From Micromonospora kangleipakensis (GTDB lineage: Bacteria > Actinomycetota > Actinomycetes > Mycobacteriales > Micromonosporaceae): a DNA stretch of 64,000 nucleotides. The first letter of the stretch is position 1. Every line of letters begins with the position of its first letter. The stretch covers positions 3,162,001-3,226,000 of the forward strand of contig NZ_SHLD01000001.1 in assembly GCF_004217615.1 (NCBI RefSeq), in the 5' to 3' direction. Below, piece by piece: positions 35,603-44,136 of the stretch. The translations under genes were made by a program, and so were the position numbers. The notes under the pieces were generated by a model. The model searched no databases and had not been told where the DNA came from. It worked only from the letters and a program-made list of their open reading frames with translations.

Positions 35603-38116
35603 CTACAGCTGCTCGACGGCGGTGATCCGGACGACCGCGGCGCCCACCTCGTCGGAGGCGGCCAGGTCGACCTCGGCGCTGATGCCCCAGTCGTGGTCGC
35701 CCGCCGGGTCGTCGATGATCTGCCGGACGGTCCAGCGTTCCCGGCCCTGCTCGATCATGAGCAGCGCCGGCCCGCGCGCGTCCGGACCCACCCCGATCGA
35801 GTCGTACGACTCGAAGTACGGCTCCAGCGCGTCCGCCCAGGCGTCGGCGTCCCAGCCGTCCCCGGCGTCGAGCTCGCCGAGCAGGTCCCAGCGGCGCAGG
35901 GCGGCCAGCTCGACCCGGCGGAACAGCGCGTTGCGCACCAGCACCCGGAACGCCCGCGCGTTGCGGGTCACGGCCGGCGGCCGGTCGTCCAGGGCCGCGT
36001 GGGCCAGGGCCACCTCCGCCACGTCGGACGGGTTGCGCAGCCGCTCCCACTCGTCGATCAGGCTGGAGTCGACCTGGCGGACCAGCTCGCCCAGCCACTC
36101 GATGAGGTCGACCAGCTCCTCGGTCTTGGCGTCCTCGGGCACGGTCTGCCGCAGTGTCTTGTACGCGTCGGCGAGGTACCGCAGCACCAGGCCCTCCGAG
36201 CGGGACAGCCCGTAGAACTGCACGTACTCGGTGAAGGTCATCGCCCGCTCGTACATGTCCCGGACGACGGACTTGGGGGAGAGCTGGTGGTCGGCGACCC
36301 AGGGGTGCCCCTGCCGGTACATCTCGTACGCGCCGTCCAGCAGCTCCGCGAGCGGCTTGGGCCAGGTCACCTCGTCGAGCAGTTCCAGCCGGGCCTCGTA
36401 CTCGATGCCCTCGGCCTTCATCGCGGCGACCGCCTCGCCGCGGGCCTTGAACTGCTGGGCGGAGAGCACCTGGCGCGGGTCGTCGAGGATCGACTCGATC
36501 ACCGAGAGCACGTCGAGGGCGTACGACGGCGACTCCCTGTCCAGCAGCTCGATCGTCGCCAGGGCGAGCGGGGAGAGCGGCTGGTTGAGCGCGAAGTCGA
36601 GCTGGAGGTCGACGGTGAGCCGGACCCGCCGGCCGGTCTCGTCCGGCTCGGCGAGCTGCTCGACCACCCCGCCGGCCAGCAGCGCCCGGTAGATGGCGAT
36701 GGCCCGCCGGATGTGCCGACGCTGGGCGGCCCGGTCCTCGTGGTTGTCGGTGAGCAGGTGCCGCATCGAGGCGAACGCGTCGCCGGGACGGCCGATCACG
36801 TTGAGCAGCATCGAGTGGCTGACCTGGAAGCTGGAGGTCAGCGGCTCCGGCTCGGCCTCGACCAGGCGCTGGAAGGTCGGCTCGCCCCAGCCGATCGAGC
36901 CCTCCGGCGGCTTCTTCTTGACCACCTTGCGGCGCTTCTTCGGGTCGTCGCCGGCCTTGGCGAGGGCCTTCTCGTTCTCGATGACGTGCTCGGGCGCCTG
37001 CACCACGACCCGGCCGAGGGTGTCGAAGCCGGCCCGCCCGGCCCGGCCGGCGATCTGGTGGAACTCGCGGGCCTTGAGCAGCCGGGTGCGGACCCCGTCG
37101 TACTTGGACAGGCCGGTGAAGAGCACGGTGCGGATCGGCACGTTGATGCCGACGCCCAGGGTGTCGGTGCCGCAGATGACCTTGAGCAGCCCGGCCTGGG
37201 CGAGGGTCTCCACCAGGCGGCGGTACTTGGGCAGCATGCCGGCGTGGTGCACGCCGATGCCGTGCCGGACCAGCCGGGACAGCGTCTTGCCGAAGCCGGA
37301 GGTGAACCGGAAGTTCCCGATCGCCTGGGCGATCATGTCCTTCTCGGCGCGGGTGCAGACGTTGACGCTCATCAGCGCCTGGGCGCGTTCCAGCGCGGCG
37401 GCCTGGGTGAAGTGCACGACGTAGACCGGGGCCTGCTTGGTCGCCAGCAGCTCCTCCAGGGTCTCGTGCAGCGGGGTCATCGCGTACGAGAAGAGGAGCG
37501 GGACCGGCCGCTCGGCCGAGCGGACGACGGCGGTCGGCCGGCCGGTGCGCCGGGTGAGGTCGTCGACGAACCGGGTGGTGTCGCCGAGCGTGGCGGACAT
37601 CAGGACGAACTGCGCCTGCGGCAGCTCGATGATCGGCACCTGCCAGGCCCAGCCCCGGTCCGGTTCGGCGTAGAAGTGGAACTCGTCCATGATCACCTGG
37701 CCGACGTCGGCCCGGGCGCCCTCGCGCAGCGCGAGGTTGGCCAGGATCTCCGCGGTGCAGCAGATGATCGGGGCGTCGGCGTTGACGCTGGCGTCGCCGG
37801 TGAGCATGCCGACGTTCTCGGCGCCGAAGACCTCGCAGAGGGCGAAGAACTTCTCCGAGACCAGCGCCTTGATCGGCGCGGTGTAGAAGGTGGTCCGGTC
37901 GTCGGCCAGGGCGGCGAAGTGGGCGGCGATCGCGACCAGGCTCTTGCCCGAGCCGGTCGGCGTGTTCATGATCACGTTCGCGCCGGAGACGATCTCGATG
38001 ACCGCCTCCTCCTGATGGGGGTAGAGGTCGAGGCCGCGCTCCTTCGCCCAGCCGGCGAACGCGTCGAAGAGGGTGTCGGGGTCGGCGCGTCGAGGCAGCG
38101 CGGCAGTGAGCGTCAT
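35603..38116 (-). CDS. DEAD/DEAH-type helicase with DUF3516 (HelY/Mtr4-like)
   Basis: An 837-residue superfamily-2 helicase with Walker A TPTGSGKS, the DEFH-type motif II in IMDEFHFYAE, MSATLGDTTRF and the C-terminal motif HQIAGRAGRAGFD. The last ~350 residues form the actinobacterial DUF3516 region. Related to Ski2/Mtr4 helicases, it probably remodels structured RNA. A charged insert (KKRRKVVKKKPPEGS) follows the helicase core. ATG at 38116 has GGGGAG 4 nt upstream and was chosen over the in-frame ATG at 38128. A strong hairpin follows the stop. Confidence 0.9.
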   Translation of the reverse strand: MTLTAALPRRADPDTLFDAFAGWAKERGLDLYPHQEEAVIEIVSGANVIMNTPTGSGKSLVAIAAHFAALADDRTTFYTAPIKALVSEKFFALCEVFGAENVGMLTGDASVNADAPIICCTAEILANLALREGARADVGQVIMDEFHFYAEPDRGWAWQVPIIELPQAQFVLMSATLGDTTRFVDDLTRRTGRPTAVVRSAERPVPLLFSYAMTPLHETLEELLATKQAPVYVVHFTQAAALERAQALMSVNVCTRAEKDMIAQAIGNFRFTSGFGKTLSRLVRHGIGVHHAGMLPKYRRLVETLAQAGLLKVICGTDTLGVGINVPIRTVLFTGLSKYDGVRTRLLKAREFHQIAGRAGRAGFDTLGRVVVQAPEHVIENEKALAKAGDDPKKRRKVVKKKPPEGSIGWGEPTFQRLVEAEPEPLTSSFQVSHSMLLNVIGRPGDAFASMRHLLTDNHEDRAAQRRHIRRAIAIYRALLAGGVVEQLAEPDETGRRVRLTVDLQLDFALNQPLSPLALATIELLDRESPSYALDVLSVIESILDDPRQVLSAQQFKARGEAVAAMKAEGIEYEARLELLDEVTWPKPLAELLDGAYEMYRQGHPWVADHQLSPKSVVRDMYERAMTFTEYVQFYGLSRSEGLVLRYLADAYKTLRQTVPEDAKTEELVDLIEWLGELVRQVDSSLIDEWERLRNPSDVAEVALAHAALDDRPPAVTRNARAFRVLVRNALFRRVELAALRRWDLLGELDAGDGWDADAWADALEPYFESYDSIGVGPDARGPALLMIEQGRERWTVRQIIDDPAGDHDWGISAEVDLAASDEVGAAVVRITAVEQL

Positions 38117-38250
38117 AGCGCTCCCCATGGTGCCTGGATCATGGGCCGTCGCGCCAACCGGGGAGTCCGCGGCGCCCGCCGGGCGCGTGATCCGTCCCGC
38201 GCGTCCCGATCCCGGCCGACGTCGACCATCCGGAGGGGTACGCCCGCGGG

Positions 38251-38985
38251 TCAGCCCCGGGCGGGCGCGGCGGTGGCGGCGACCCGGCGGTGGACCAGGT
38301 CGAAGACCGGGCGGCCGGCGGTGAGTGCGCGGCGCTCGAACTTCGTCACCGGGCGGTGTGCGGGGCGCGGGGCGAAGCCGCCGTGGGTGTCGACCAGCTC
38401 CGGGTCGGCGGTCAGGGTCTCCCGCATCGACTCGGCGTACTCGGCCCAGTCGGTGGCGCAGTGCAGCGTCCCGCCGGGGGCCAGCCGGGAACGCAGCAGC
38501 GCCACGTGGCCGGGCTGGATCAGCCGCCGCTTGTGGTGCCGCGACTTGGGCCAGGGGTCGGGGAAGAAGACGTGCAGCGCGTCCAGCGAGCCCTCCGGCA
38601 GCGCCCGGACCAGGTCCAGCGCGTCGCCCCGGGCCACCCGGACGTTGCCCAGCGCGTGCCGTTCCGCCAGCTCCAGGAGGTTGGCGATTCCGGGCGTGTG
38701 CACCTCGACCGCCAGATAGTGTCGGTCCGGATCGGCCGCCGCCATCGCGGCGGTGGCATCGCCCATCCCGGATCCGATCTCCAGCACCAGCGGGGCCGGC
38801 CGGCCGAAGAGCGCCGTCGGATCGAACGGCCCGTCGAGCTCGGCGATGTCCAGGCCGTACGCCGGCCAGAGCCGGTCCAGCGCGTCGAGCTGGCGGCCGC
38901 TCATCCGCCCCCGGCGGGGGTGGAAGGTGCGGATCGGCGCGACGTGCGCGGGCGGGGCGGCGGGGGTCTGGTCGGTGGAGGTCAC
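38251..38985 (-). CDS. trmB: tRNA (guanine-N7)-methyltransferase
   Basis: A 244-residue SAM-dependent methyltransferase. It has the SAM motif LVLEIGSGMGDATAAMA, the TrmB signature LHVFFPDPWPKSRHHKRRLI and the C-terminal TKFERRA. It makes m7G at position 46 of tRNA. GTG start at 38985. The N-terminal ~35 residues are Pro/Ala-rich and probably disordered. It lies upstream of the helicase gene on the same strand with a gap of about 134 bp, so co-transcription is possible. Confidence 0.95.
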   Translation of the reverse strand: MTSTDQTPAAPPAHVAPIRTFHPRRGRMSGRQLDALDRLWPAYGLDIAELDGPFDPTALFGRPAPLVLEIGSGMGDATAAMAAADPDRHYLAVEVHTPGIANLLELAERHALGNVRVARGDALDLVRALPEGSLDALHVFFPDPWPKSRHHKRRLIQPGHVALLRSRLAPGGTLHCATDWAEYAESMRETLTADPELVDTHGGFAPRPAHRPVTKFERRALTAGRPVFDLVHRRVAATAAPARG

Positions 38986-39115
38986 AGCGACCCGAGCCTA
39001 CGCGACGGTTCGACCGATCGGATGTGAGGTGCGGCCAGGGGTGAGAGGATTCATCCCAGTACGGCAGGACGGGCGGCCCGCTGCCCGGTACCGCCCTACC
39101 GCGCCGGGAGGGGTC

Positions 39116-39679
39116 ATGGTGTCAGTCACGCGCCGCGCGGCGTTGGCGACCGCCGCTGCCGCGTTCGCCGCCCCGCTGGTCGGGACGGTCCCCGCCCTGG
39201 CCGCCCCGGTCCCCGTCGCCGAGCCGGCGCCCGGGCAGTCCCCGCCGCCGCCCGGTGACGTGATCTTCGTCGAGGTCACCCCGAGCACCGTGGAACCCGG
39301 CTTCCTGGTCGGCATCCGGGCGAGCTGCCGGGACAACTCGGTGCCGGCGATCGTGGTGTCCGACGCCTTCGGCCGGGTGCAGGTGCAGCCGCAGCGCGGG
39401 CTGCTGACCGCCTCGCCGATGGTCAAGGAGCGCACCCGTCCCGGCAACTACCGGGTCAAGCTGGAGTGCCCGAGCGGGCAGACCGCGTCGACGATGCTTC
39501 AGGTGGTGAAGCGGGTCGCGCCGAGCCGTGGGCCGGCGACCGGCTTCGGCGGCAGCGCCGGCGTCGGCCTCGGCGACCTGCTGGTGCCGATGGGACTCGC
39601 ACTGACCCTGGCCGGGGCGACCGTCGGCGTGCTGGCGGCGCGCCGGCCCCGTACCGTCCGTGGCGCCGCCCGCCGCTGA
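39116..39679 (+). CDS. Secreted, membrane-anchored protein with a sortase-like tail
   Basis: A 187-residue protein with a signal peptide of about 30 residues (VTRRAALATAAAAFAAPLVG, then ALA cleavage site), a beta-rich domain (VEVTPSTVEPGFLVGIRASC, Cys pair at RASC and KLEC), then G139-P-A-T-G143, a hydrophobic helix (LLVPMGLALTLAGATVGVLA) and a basic tail RRPRTVRGAARR. That order is the layout of a cell-wall sorting signal, with GPATG in place of LPXTG. ATG at 39116 has a strong GGGAGGGG site. It lies 8 bp before a class F sortase gene, its likely partner. Confidence 0.8.
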   Translation: MVSVTRRAALATAAAAFAAPLVGTVPALAAPVPVAEPAPGQSPPPPGDVIFVEVTPSTVEPGFLVGIRASCRDNSVPAIVVSDAFGRVQVQPQRGLLTASPMVKERTRPGNYRVKLECPSGQTASTMLQVVKRVAPSRGPATGFGGSAGVGLGDLLVPMGLALTLAGATVGVLAARRPRTVRGAARR

Positions 39680-39687
39680 GTCCCGCC

Positions 39688-40359
39688 ATGGCCTCGCATC
39701 CCGCCCCGCAGCCGGCCGCCCGGCCGGCCCGGCGGGCGGGGCGCAGCCCCTGGTCGGCGCCGCTGGCCGTGGTGCTGGTCCTGGTCGGCGTCTTCGCCAC
39801 CGGGGCGGGGCTCGGCCGCACCGCGGGGCCGTTCGACTGGGCCGCCGACGCGGTACGCCCCGGGCAGGGCGACCCGCCGCCGGAGGGCGCGCTGCCGGCG
39901 AGCCGCCCGGTCAGCCTCTCCGTGCCGGCGATCAAGGTCACCGCGCCGGTGACACCCGTCGGGCAGGCCAGGGACGGCTCGATCGCGGTGCCGCCGCTGA
40001 GCAAGCACCACCAGACCGGCTGGTACGACCGCGGCCCGACCCCGGGGGAGCCGGGCCGGGCGATCATCGTCGGGCACGTGGACACCAAGAGCGGCCCGGC
40101 GGTCTTCTACCAGCTCGGCAAGCTCAAGCCGGGCGACCGGATCGAGGTGACCCGGTCGGACCGGAGCGTGGTGACCTTCAAGGTCGACACGGTCGAGCAC
40201 TTCGACAAGGCCAACCTGCCGGCCGACCGGGTGTACGGCGACGAGGGCCCGCCGGGGCTGCGCCTGATCACCTGCGGCGGCGAGTGGTTGGGCGGGCGGA
40301 CCGGGTACGCGGACAACGTGATCGCGTTCGCCTCACTGGTCGACACCCGCCGGCCCTGA
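39688..40359 (+). CDS. Class F sortase
   Basis: A 223-residue sortase with one N-terminal transmembrane helix (SAPLAVVLVLVGVFATGAGL), a Pro-rich linker and a catalytic domain with His130 (IIVGHVDTKSG), Cys196 (LRLITCGGEW) and Arg204 (GGRTGYADNVI). It cleaves a sorting signal outside the cell and forms a thioacyl intermediate. The gene directly upstream encodes the probable substrate. Start ATG 39688 has only a weak ribosome site, so coupling to the upstream gene is likely. Confidence 0.9.
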   Translation: MASHPAPQPAARPARRAGRSPWSAPLAVVLVLVGVFATGAGLGRTAGPFDWAADAVRPGQGDPPPEGALPASRPVSLSVPAIKVTAPVTPVGQARDGSIAVPPLSKHHQTGWYDRGPTPGEPGRAIIVGHVDTKSGPAVFYQLGKLKPGDRIEVTRSDRSVVTFKVDTVEHFDKANLPADRVYGDEGPPGLRLITCGGEWLGGRTGYADNVIAFASLVDTRRP

Positions 40360-40365
40360 CCGGGC

Positions 40366-40686
40366 TCAGCCCTTGCCGGGCACCTGCTGGACCACCTCGA
40401 ACTCCAGCAGGGTCGCGCCGCTGGCGACCGGGCGGCGCTGTTCGCCACCCGCGCCGCCGGCGTGCGCGGCCCGGGACGGCCCGGCCGCCCACGCCTGGTA
40501 CGCCTCCTCGGACTCCCAGCGGGTGTAGACGAAGTAGCGGCTCTCCCCGGCGACCGGGCGGAGCAGCTCGAAGCCGAGGAAGCCGGGGGAGTTCTCCACC
40601 GCGCCGGCCCGGGCCGCGAACCGCTTCTCCAGCTCCTCGCCGGCGCCGGACGGGACGTCGATCGCGTTGATCTTCACGACTGCCAT
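40366..40686 (-). CDS. MhuD-type heme-degrading monooxygenase
   Basis: A 106-residue ABM-fold protein that begins MAVVKINAI and carries ENSPGFLGFELLRPV, closely like mycobacterial MhuD. Residues needed for heme binding and ring opening in MhuD (Asn7, Trp66, His75) are present at identical positions. It should bind heme in the cytoplasm and release iron, producing mycobilin-like products without CO. It is convergent with the sortase gene. No iron box was seen upstream, so its control may differ from that of the siderophore operon. Confidence 0.87.
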   Translation of the reverse strand: MAVVKINAIDVPSGAGEELEKRFAARAGAVENSPGFLGFELLRPVAGESRYFVYTRWESEEAYQAWAAGPSRAAHAGGAGGEQRRPVASGATLLEFEVVQQVPGKG

Positions 40687-40739
40687 GGCTCCACCCTAAC
40701 GACCGCCGCCGGACCGGGCCGCGACGACGGCCGGGCGGA

Positions 40740-41537
40740 TCAGAGCGCCTCGACGGCCGGCACCAGGTCGGCGTCGACCACGATCGGGGCGTGGTCGGAG
40801 GGGCCCTTGCCCTTGCGCGCCTCCCGGTCCACGTACGCGGAGCGGACCGTGCGGGCGAACGGCGCCGAGGCGTACACCAGGTCGATCCGCATGCCCTTGT
40901 TCTGGTGGAACATCCCGGCCCGGTAGTCCCAGTAGGTGTAGGGGTGCGGGCCCTTCATCGGGGTGGGCACCACGTCGCTGAGCCCGAGGTCGCGCAGCGC
41001 GGCCAGGGCCGCCCGCTCGGCGGGGGTGACGTGGGTGGAGGCGACGAAGAGCGCCGGGTCCCAGACGTCGGCGTCGGTCGGTGCGACGTTGAAGTCGCCG
41101 CAGACGGCGAGGGGCAGCCCGGTGGTCAGCTCCGGTTCGAGCGCGTCGCGCAGCGCGGCGAACCAGGCCAGCTTGTACGCGTAGTGCGGGTCGTCGGGGG
41201 CGCGGCCGTTCGGCACGTACACCGACCAGACCCGCACCCCGTCGCAGGTCGCCGAGATGGCCCGGGCCTCGGGCTCGGGGAAGCCGGGCTCGGCGGGGAA
41301 CCCGACGGCCACGTCGGCCAGCCCGACCCGGGAGAGGATGGCCACGCCGTTCCATCGGCCGTCGCTGTGGCTGGCCGCCTCGTAGCCCAGCTCGCCCACC
41401 TCCTCGACCGGGAACGCCCCGTCGGGGCACTTGGTCTCCTGCAGGCAGACGACGTCGGGTTTCGTGGTGGCCAGCCAGTCGAGCAGCCGGGGCAGGCGGG
41501 CCTTCACCGAGTTGACGTTCCAGGTCGCCAGGCGCAT
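40740..41537 (-). CDS. xth: Exodeoxyribonuclease III
   Basis: A 265-residue endonuclease/exonuclease/phosphatase-fold enzyme with the N-terminal MRLATWNVNSVKARL, metal-binding Glu in DVVCLQETKCPD, active-site region GDFNVAPTDADVWDP and C-terminal DHAPIVVDA. It cleaves DNA at abasic sites and removes 3' blocking groups. ATG at 41537 was chosen over an in-frame start six codons upstream because it opens directly into the first beta strand. It may be co-transcribed with the upstream PAC2 gene, 60 bp away. Confidence 0.94.
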   Translation of the reverse strand: MRLATWNVNSVKARLPRLLDWLATTKPDVVCLQETKCPDGAFPVEEVGELGYEAASHSDGRWNGVAILSRVGLADVAVGFPAEPGFPEPEARAISATCDGVRVWSVYVPNGRAPDDPHYAYKLAWFAALRDALEPELTTGLPLAVCGDFNVAPTDADVWDPALFVASTHVTPAERAALAALRDLGLSDVVPTPMKGPHPYTYWDYRAGMFHQNKGMRIDLVYASAPFARTVRSAYVDREARKGKGPSDHAPIVVDADLVPAVEAL

Positions 41538-41597
41538 GCCTTTAGCCTGCCGCATCCCGCCCCGACCCGCCGCCGCAGGCGCGCGGGCCGGGCACGA

Positions 41598-42518
41598 TCA
41601 GCTTCCCGGGGTGTCGCCCGGGCGGGTCTGCTCGGCCAGGAAGCGTTCCAGCTCGGCGCCGAGCTCGTCGGCGGTGGGCAGCGGGCCGGTCTCGGCGGCC
41701 AGCAGGTTCTTCTCGCCGCGACCCCGGGCGAACGCGTCGTACTGCTCCTCCAGGGCCTGGACCAGGGTGGCCGCCTCCTCGGTCTGGGCGACCTGGCGGT
41801 CGATCTCCACCCGGACCACCTCGGCGGCCGCGCGCAGCCCGTCCCGCGGCAGCAGCAGGCCGGTGCTGCGGGAGACCGAGGCGAGCAGCGCCTCGGCGGC
41901 AGCCGGGTACTCGGACTGGGCGACGTAGTGCGGCACGTGTGCGGCGAAGCCGAGCGCGTCGCGGCCCTGCTCGCCGAGGCGGTACTCCAGCAGGTGGCCG
42001 ACGCTGCCCGGCACCTGCACCCGCTGCAGCCACGGCTCGTAGCCGGCGATCAGCTCCGGGCGGGTGGCGTGCGCGGTGACCCCGGTGGGCCGGGTGTGCG
42101 GGACCGCCATCGGGATGGAGTTCAGCCCGACGGTGAGCCGGACGTCCAGCCGGGCGGAGAGCCCGGCGACCGCGGCCACGAACCGCTCCCACTGGAGATC
42201 CGGCTCGGGGCCGGTGAGCAGCAGGAAGGGGGTCTCGTCGTCGTCGTGGAGCAGGTGCAGCTCCAGCGCCGGGGCGTCGTAGTCGGCCCAGTGGTCCTCC
42301 ACGAAGGTCATCACCGGGCGGCGGGAGCGGTAGTCGAAGAGCTGGTCGACGTCGAACCGGGCGATCGGGCGTGCCTCGAGGGAGGTGAGCAGCTGCTCGC
42401 GGGCCAGCCGGGCGGCGCTGCCGGCGTCGACGAAGCCGGTGAGCGCCTGGATCAGCACCGGTTGACCGAGTTCGGGCAGCTCGTCGGTGAGTTCGTAGAG
42501 CTCGTGTGGGTCGAGCAC
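41598..42518 (-). CDS. PAC2-family protein
   Basis: A 306-residue protein with the PAC2 (proteasome-assembly-chaperone-like) fold: PVLIQALTGFVDAGSAARLA, DHWADYDAPALELHLLHDDD, LTVGLNSIPMAVPHTRP, HVPHYVAQSEYPAAAEALL. Actinobacterial PAC2 proteins occur beside proteasome-bearing genomes; the role is not settled. GTG at 42518 follows GGGAGG by about 9 nt. The C-terminal ~70 residues form an acidic helical tail. Confidence 0.87.
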   Translation of the reverse strand: MLDPHELYELTDELPELGQPVLIQALTGFVDAGSAARLAREQLLTSLEARPIARFDVDQLFDYRSRRPVMTFVEDHWADYDAPALELHLLHDDDETPFLLLTGPEPDLQWERFVAAVAGLSARLDVRLTVGLNSIPMAVPHTRPTGVTAHATRPELIAGYEPWLQRVQVPGSVGHLLEYRLGEQGRDALGFAAHVPHYVAQSEYPAAAEALLASVSRSTGLLLPRDGLRAAAEVVRVEIDRQVAQTEEAATLVQALEEQYDAFARGRGEKNLLAAETGPLPTADELGAELERFLAEQTRPGDTPGS

Positions 42519-42951
42519 CGGTTGGGACCTCCCTGGATACGCGCGTACGGGTGGCCGTGCGCGCACGGCACCCGGTTCGGGCAACGTACCCGCCATCCTG
42601 ATCCATTCCGGCAGGACCCGGCTCGGCGGCTGCTGGATGATCACAATTTGACGCGCCGGATGATCAAATCGGGGCGAATACGCCGATCTTGCATCCCAGA
42701 TCACCGAATGGGGGATCAGCAGATCGGCCGAAAGTACTAGTTAGTCGTTCATGGAACGACCGGTCGCCGGACGCGTGCTACCTCCCCCGGGCGGCAGGAC
42801 TCGTGACCGGGCGGAGGTTTGACCGATCCGCGAGGATCCTCCCGGCCGGGTCCGGGGCGGCCCGGCCGGTCCGGTTCGGGAGGCCGCAACTGTGGGCAGG
42901 GCCACTCCGTGGCGCTGGGTGACCAGGGCTCGCCCTGCCTAACCTCGGCGA
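42519..42951. other. 433-bp divergent control region
   Basis: No gene is supported. It holds a direct repeat (GGATGATCA at 42635 and 42658, period 23 bp), a 17-bp palindrome (42744-42760) beside a -10-like TACTAG, and about 190 nt of GC-rich potential leader before the lysozyme-like gene. A c-di-AMP riboswitch was considered and not supported. Confidence 0.5.
42744..42760. promoter_or_regulatory. Palindrome GTCGTTC-ATG-GAACGAC
   Basis: A perfect 7-bp inverted repeat with a 3-bp centre lies just after the AT-rich stretch AAAGTACTAGTTA, about 190 bp upstream of the lysozyme-like gene. It could be an operator. Confidence 0.4.
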
Positions 42952-43845
42952 ATGCGTGACGACGGCACCCTCGACGACCAGTACGGCCTCGGCGGTTCGG
43001 CTGACCGTTCGGACGATATCCCCTCCACCGATCGGTCAACCAGCCTCACCGAGCCCTCCGCTCCCCGGCTCTCCACCCTCGGCTCCCTCCGTACCCGCCT
43101 CGGCGGCTTCGCTAACCCCTTCGCCGCCCGGCCCGGCCGGACCCGCCTGGCCGTGGCCACCGGCGCGGTCTGCTGCCTGGGCCTGGTCGGCGTCAGCCAG
43201 GTCGGCGCCGGCGCGATCGGTGACACCGAGACCCCGGCCCAGCCGGTGGAGGTCGCCCAGCGGGCGACCCCGGACGCGGCCTCCCGGGGCAGCGACCGGC
43301 AGCCGCCGGCACCGGTCGCGCAGACCGCCGACCCGGACGTCTCCCCGTCCGCGACGAAGAAGCCCGCGGCCAAGCCGAAGCCGAAGCCGAAGCCCAAGCC
43401 GAAGCGGATCGCCCCGGTGGCCGGCCTCGATGAGGACCAGATGGACAACGCCAAGGCGATCGTGCGCGCCGGCCGGGACATGGGCGTGCCCCGTCGGGGC
43501 CTGGTCATCGCGGTGGCCACCGCCATGCAGGAGAGCAACCTCTACAACTACGCCAGCGCGGTGCTGCCCGAGTCGCAGAACTACCCGCACCAGGCCATCG
43601 GCTGGGACCACGACTCGGTCGGGCTGTTCCAGCAGCGCCCCAGCAGCGGCTGGGGGTCGGTGGGGGACCTGATGGACCCGAAGTTCGCCACCCACCAGTT
43701 CCTCGCCGCGCTGGAGGAGATCCCCGGCTGGCAGGACATGGCGCTGACCGATGCCGCCCAGGCCGTACAGGTGTCCGCCTTCCCGTGGGCGTACGCCCAG
43801 CACGAGTGGCGGGCCGAGCAGGTCGTCGACGCGATCCTCGGCTGA
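42952..43845 (+). CDS. Secreted lysozyme-like cell-wall protein
   Basis: A 297-residue protein with a long charged N-terminus, one transmembrane or signal-anchor helix (about residues 64-90), a Pro/Ala linker ending in repeated Lys-Pro (about residues 138-152) and a C-terminal lysozyme-like domain. The domain has VATAMQESNLYN, DHDSVGLFQQRPSSGWG and a final SAFPWAYAQHEWRAEQVV. The Glu in MQESN is a plausible catalytic acid. The Lys-Pro linker could span or bind the wall. This group is often labelled a heavy-metal transporter in databases, which the sequence does not support. ATG at 42952 may be leaderless. Confidence 0.82.
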   Translation: MRDDGTLDDQYGLGGSADRSDDIPSTDRSTSLTEPSAPRLSTLGSLRTRLGGFANPFAARPGRTRLAVATGAVCCLGLVGVSQVGAGAIGDTETPAQPVEVAQRATPDAASRGSDRQPPAPVAQTADPDVSPSATKKPAAKPKPKPKPKPKRIAPVAGLDEDQMDNAKAIVRAGRDMGVPRRGLVIAVATAMQESNLYNYASAVLPESQNYPHQAIGWDHDSVGLFQQRPSSGWGSVGDLMDPKFATHQFLAALEEIPGWQDMALTDAAQAVQVSAFPWAYAQHEWRAEQVVDAILG

Positions 43846-43956
43846 CCGGGGCCGGTGCCGGGGCGCACTGTGGACGCGTGCCGGACGGCGGTTCCGGGTA
43901 CCAGGGGTTGCCGGTCCCAGGTACACATGACGGGGGACCGCCGACAGGAGGACGAC

Positions 43957-44103
43957 ATGTCACTGGTGCAACGGATCAGCGCGTTCCTGCGTTCGCCGCG
44001 TGGTCAGCAGCTCGTCGACCGGGGCCGGCGCCAGCTGGCCAAGCCGGAGAACCAGCGCAAGCTCAGGCAGCTGGCCGCACGTCTGTCCAGCCGGCGGCGC
44101 TGA
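43957..44103 (+). CDS. Small basic protein, 48 aa
   Basis: Preceded by an excellent AGGAGGAC site 5-6 nt before the ATG. The product (MSLVQRISAFLRSPRGQQL… ending RRR) is a short amphipathic, strongly basic helix without a signal or membrane span. I do not know a function. It may be transcribed with the EcsC gene 33 bp downstream. Confidence 0.65.
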   Translation: MSLVQRISAFLRSPRGQQLVDRGRRQLAKPENQRKLRQLAARLSSRRR

Positions 44104-44136
44104 CCCCGTACGCCGCGAACCGACCCCCGGGGAGCC

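Noticed and set aside
35693..38719. 1008-codon plus-strand ORF
   Set aside because: It is the opposite-strand shadow of the DUF3516 helicase and trmB genes; composition is typical antisense of high-GC coding DNA.
42745..42951. c-di-AMP (ydaO-type) riboswitch before the lysozyme-like gene
   Set aside because: Only a CTAACCTCGGCG string near the 3' end resembles the class; the conserved GGGGACCC and GGGTGAAT blocks are absent or out of order. A covariance search would settle it.
43381..43411. Short tandem AAGCCG-type DNA repeat
   Set aside because: It encodes the Lys-Pro linker of the lysozyme-like protein, so it is protein-level repetition rather than a separate DNA element.
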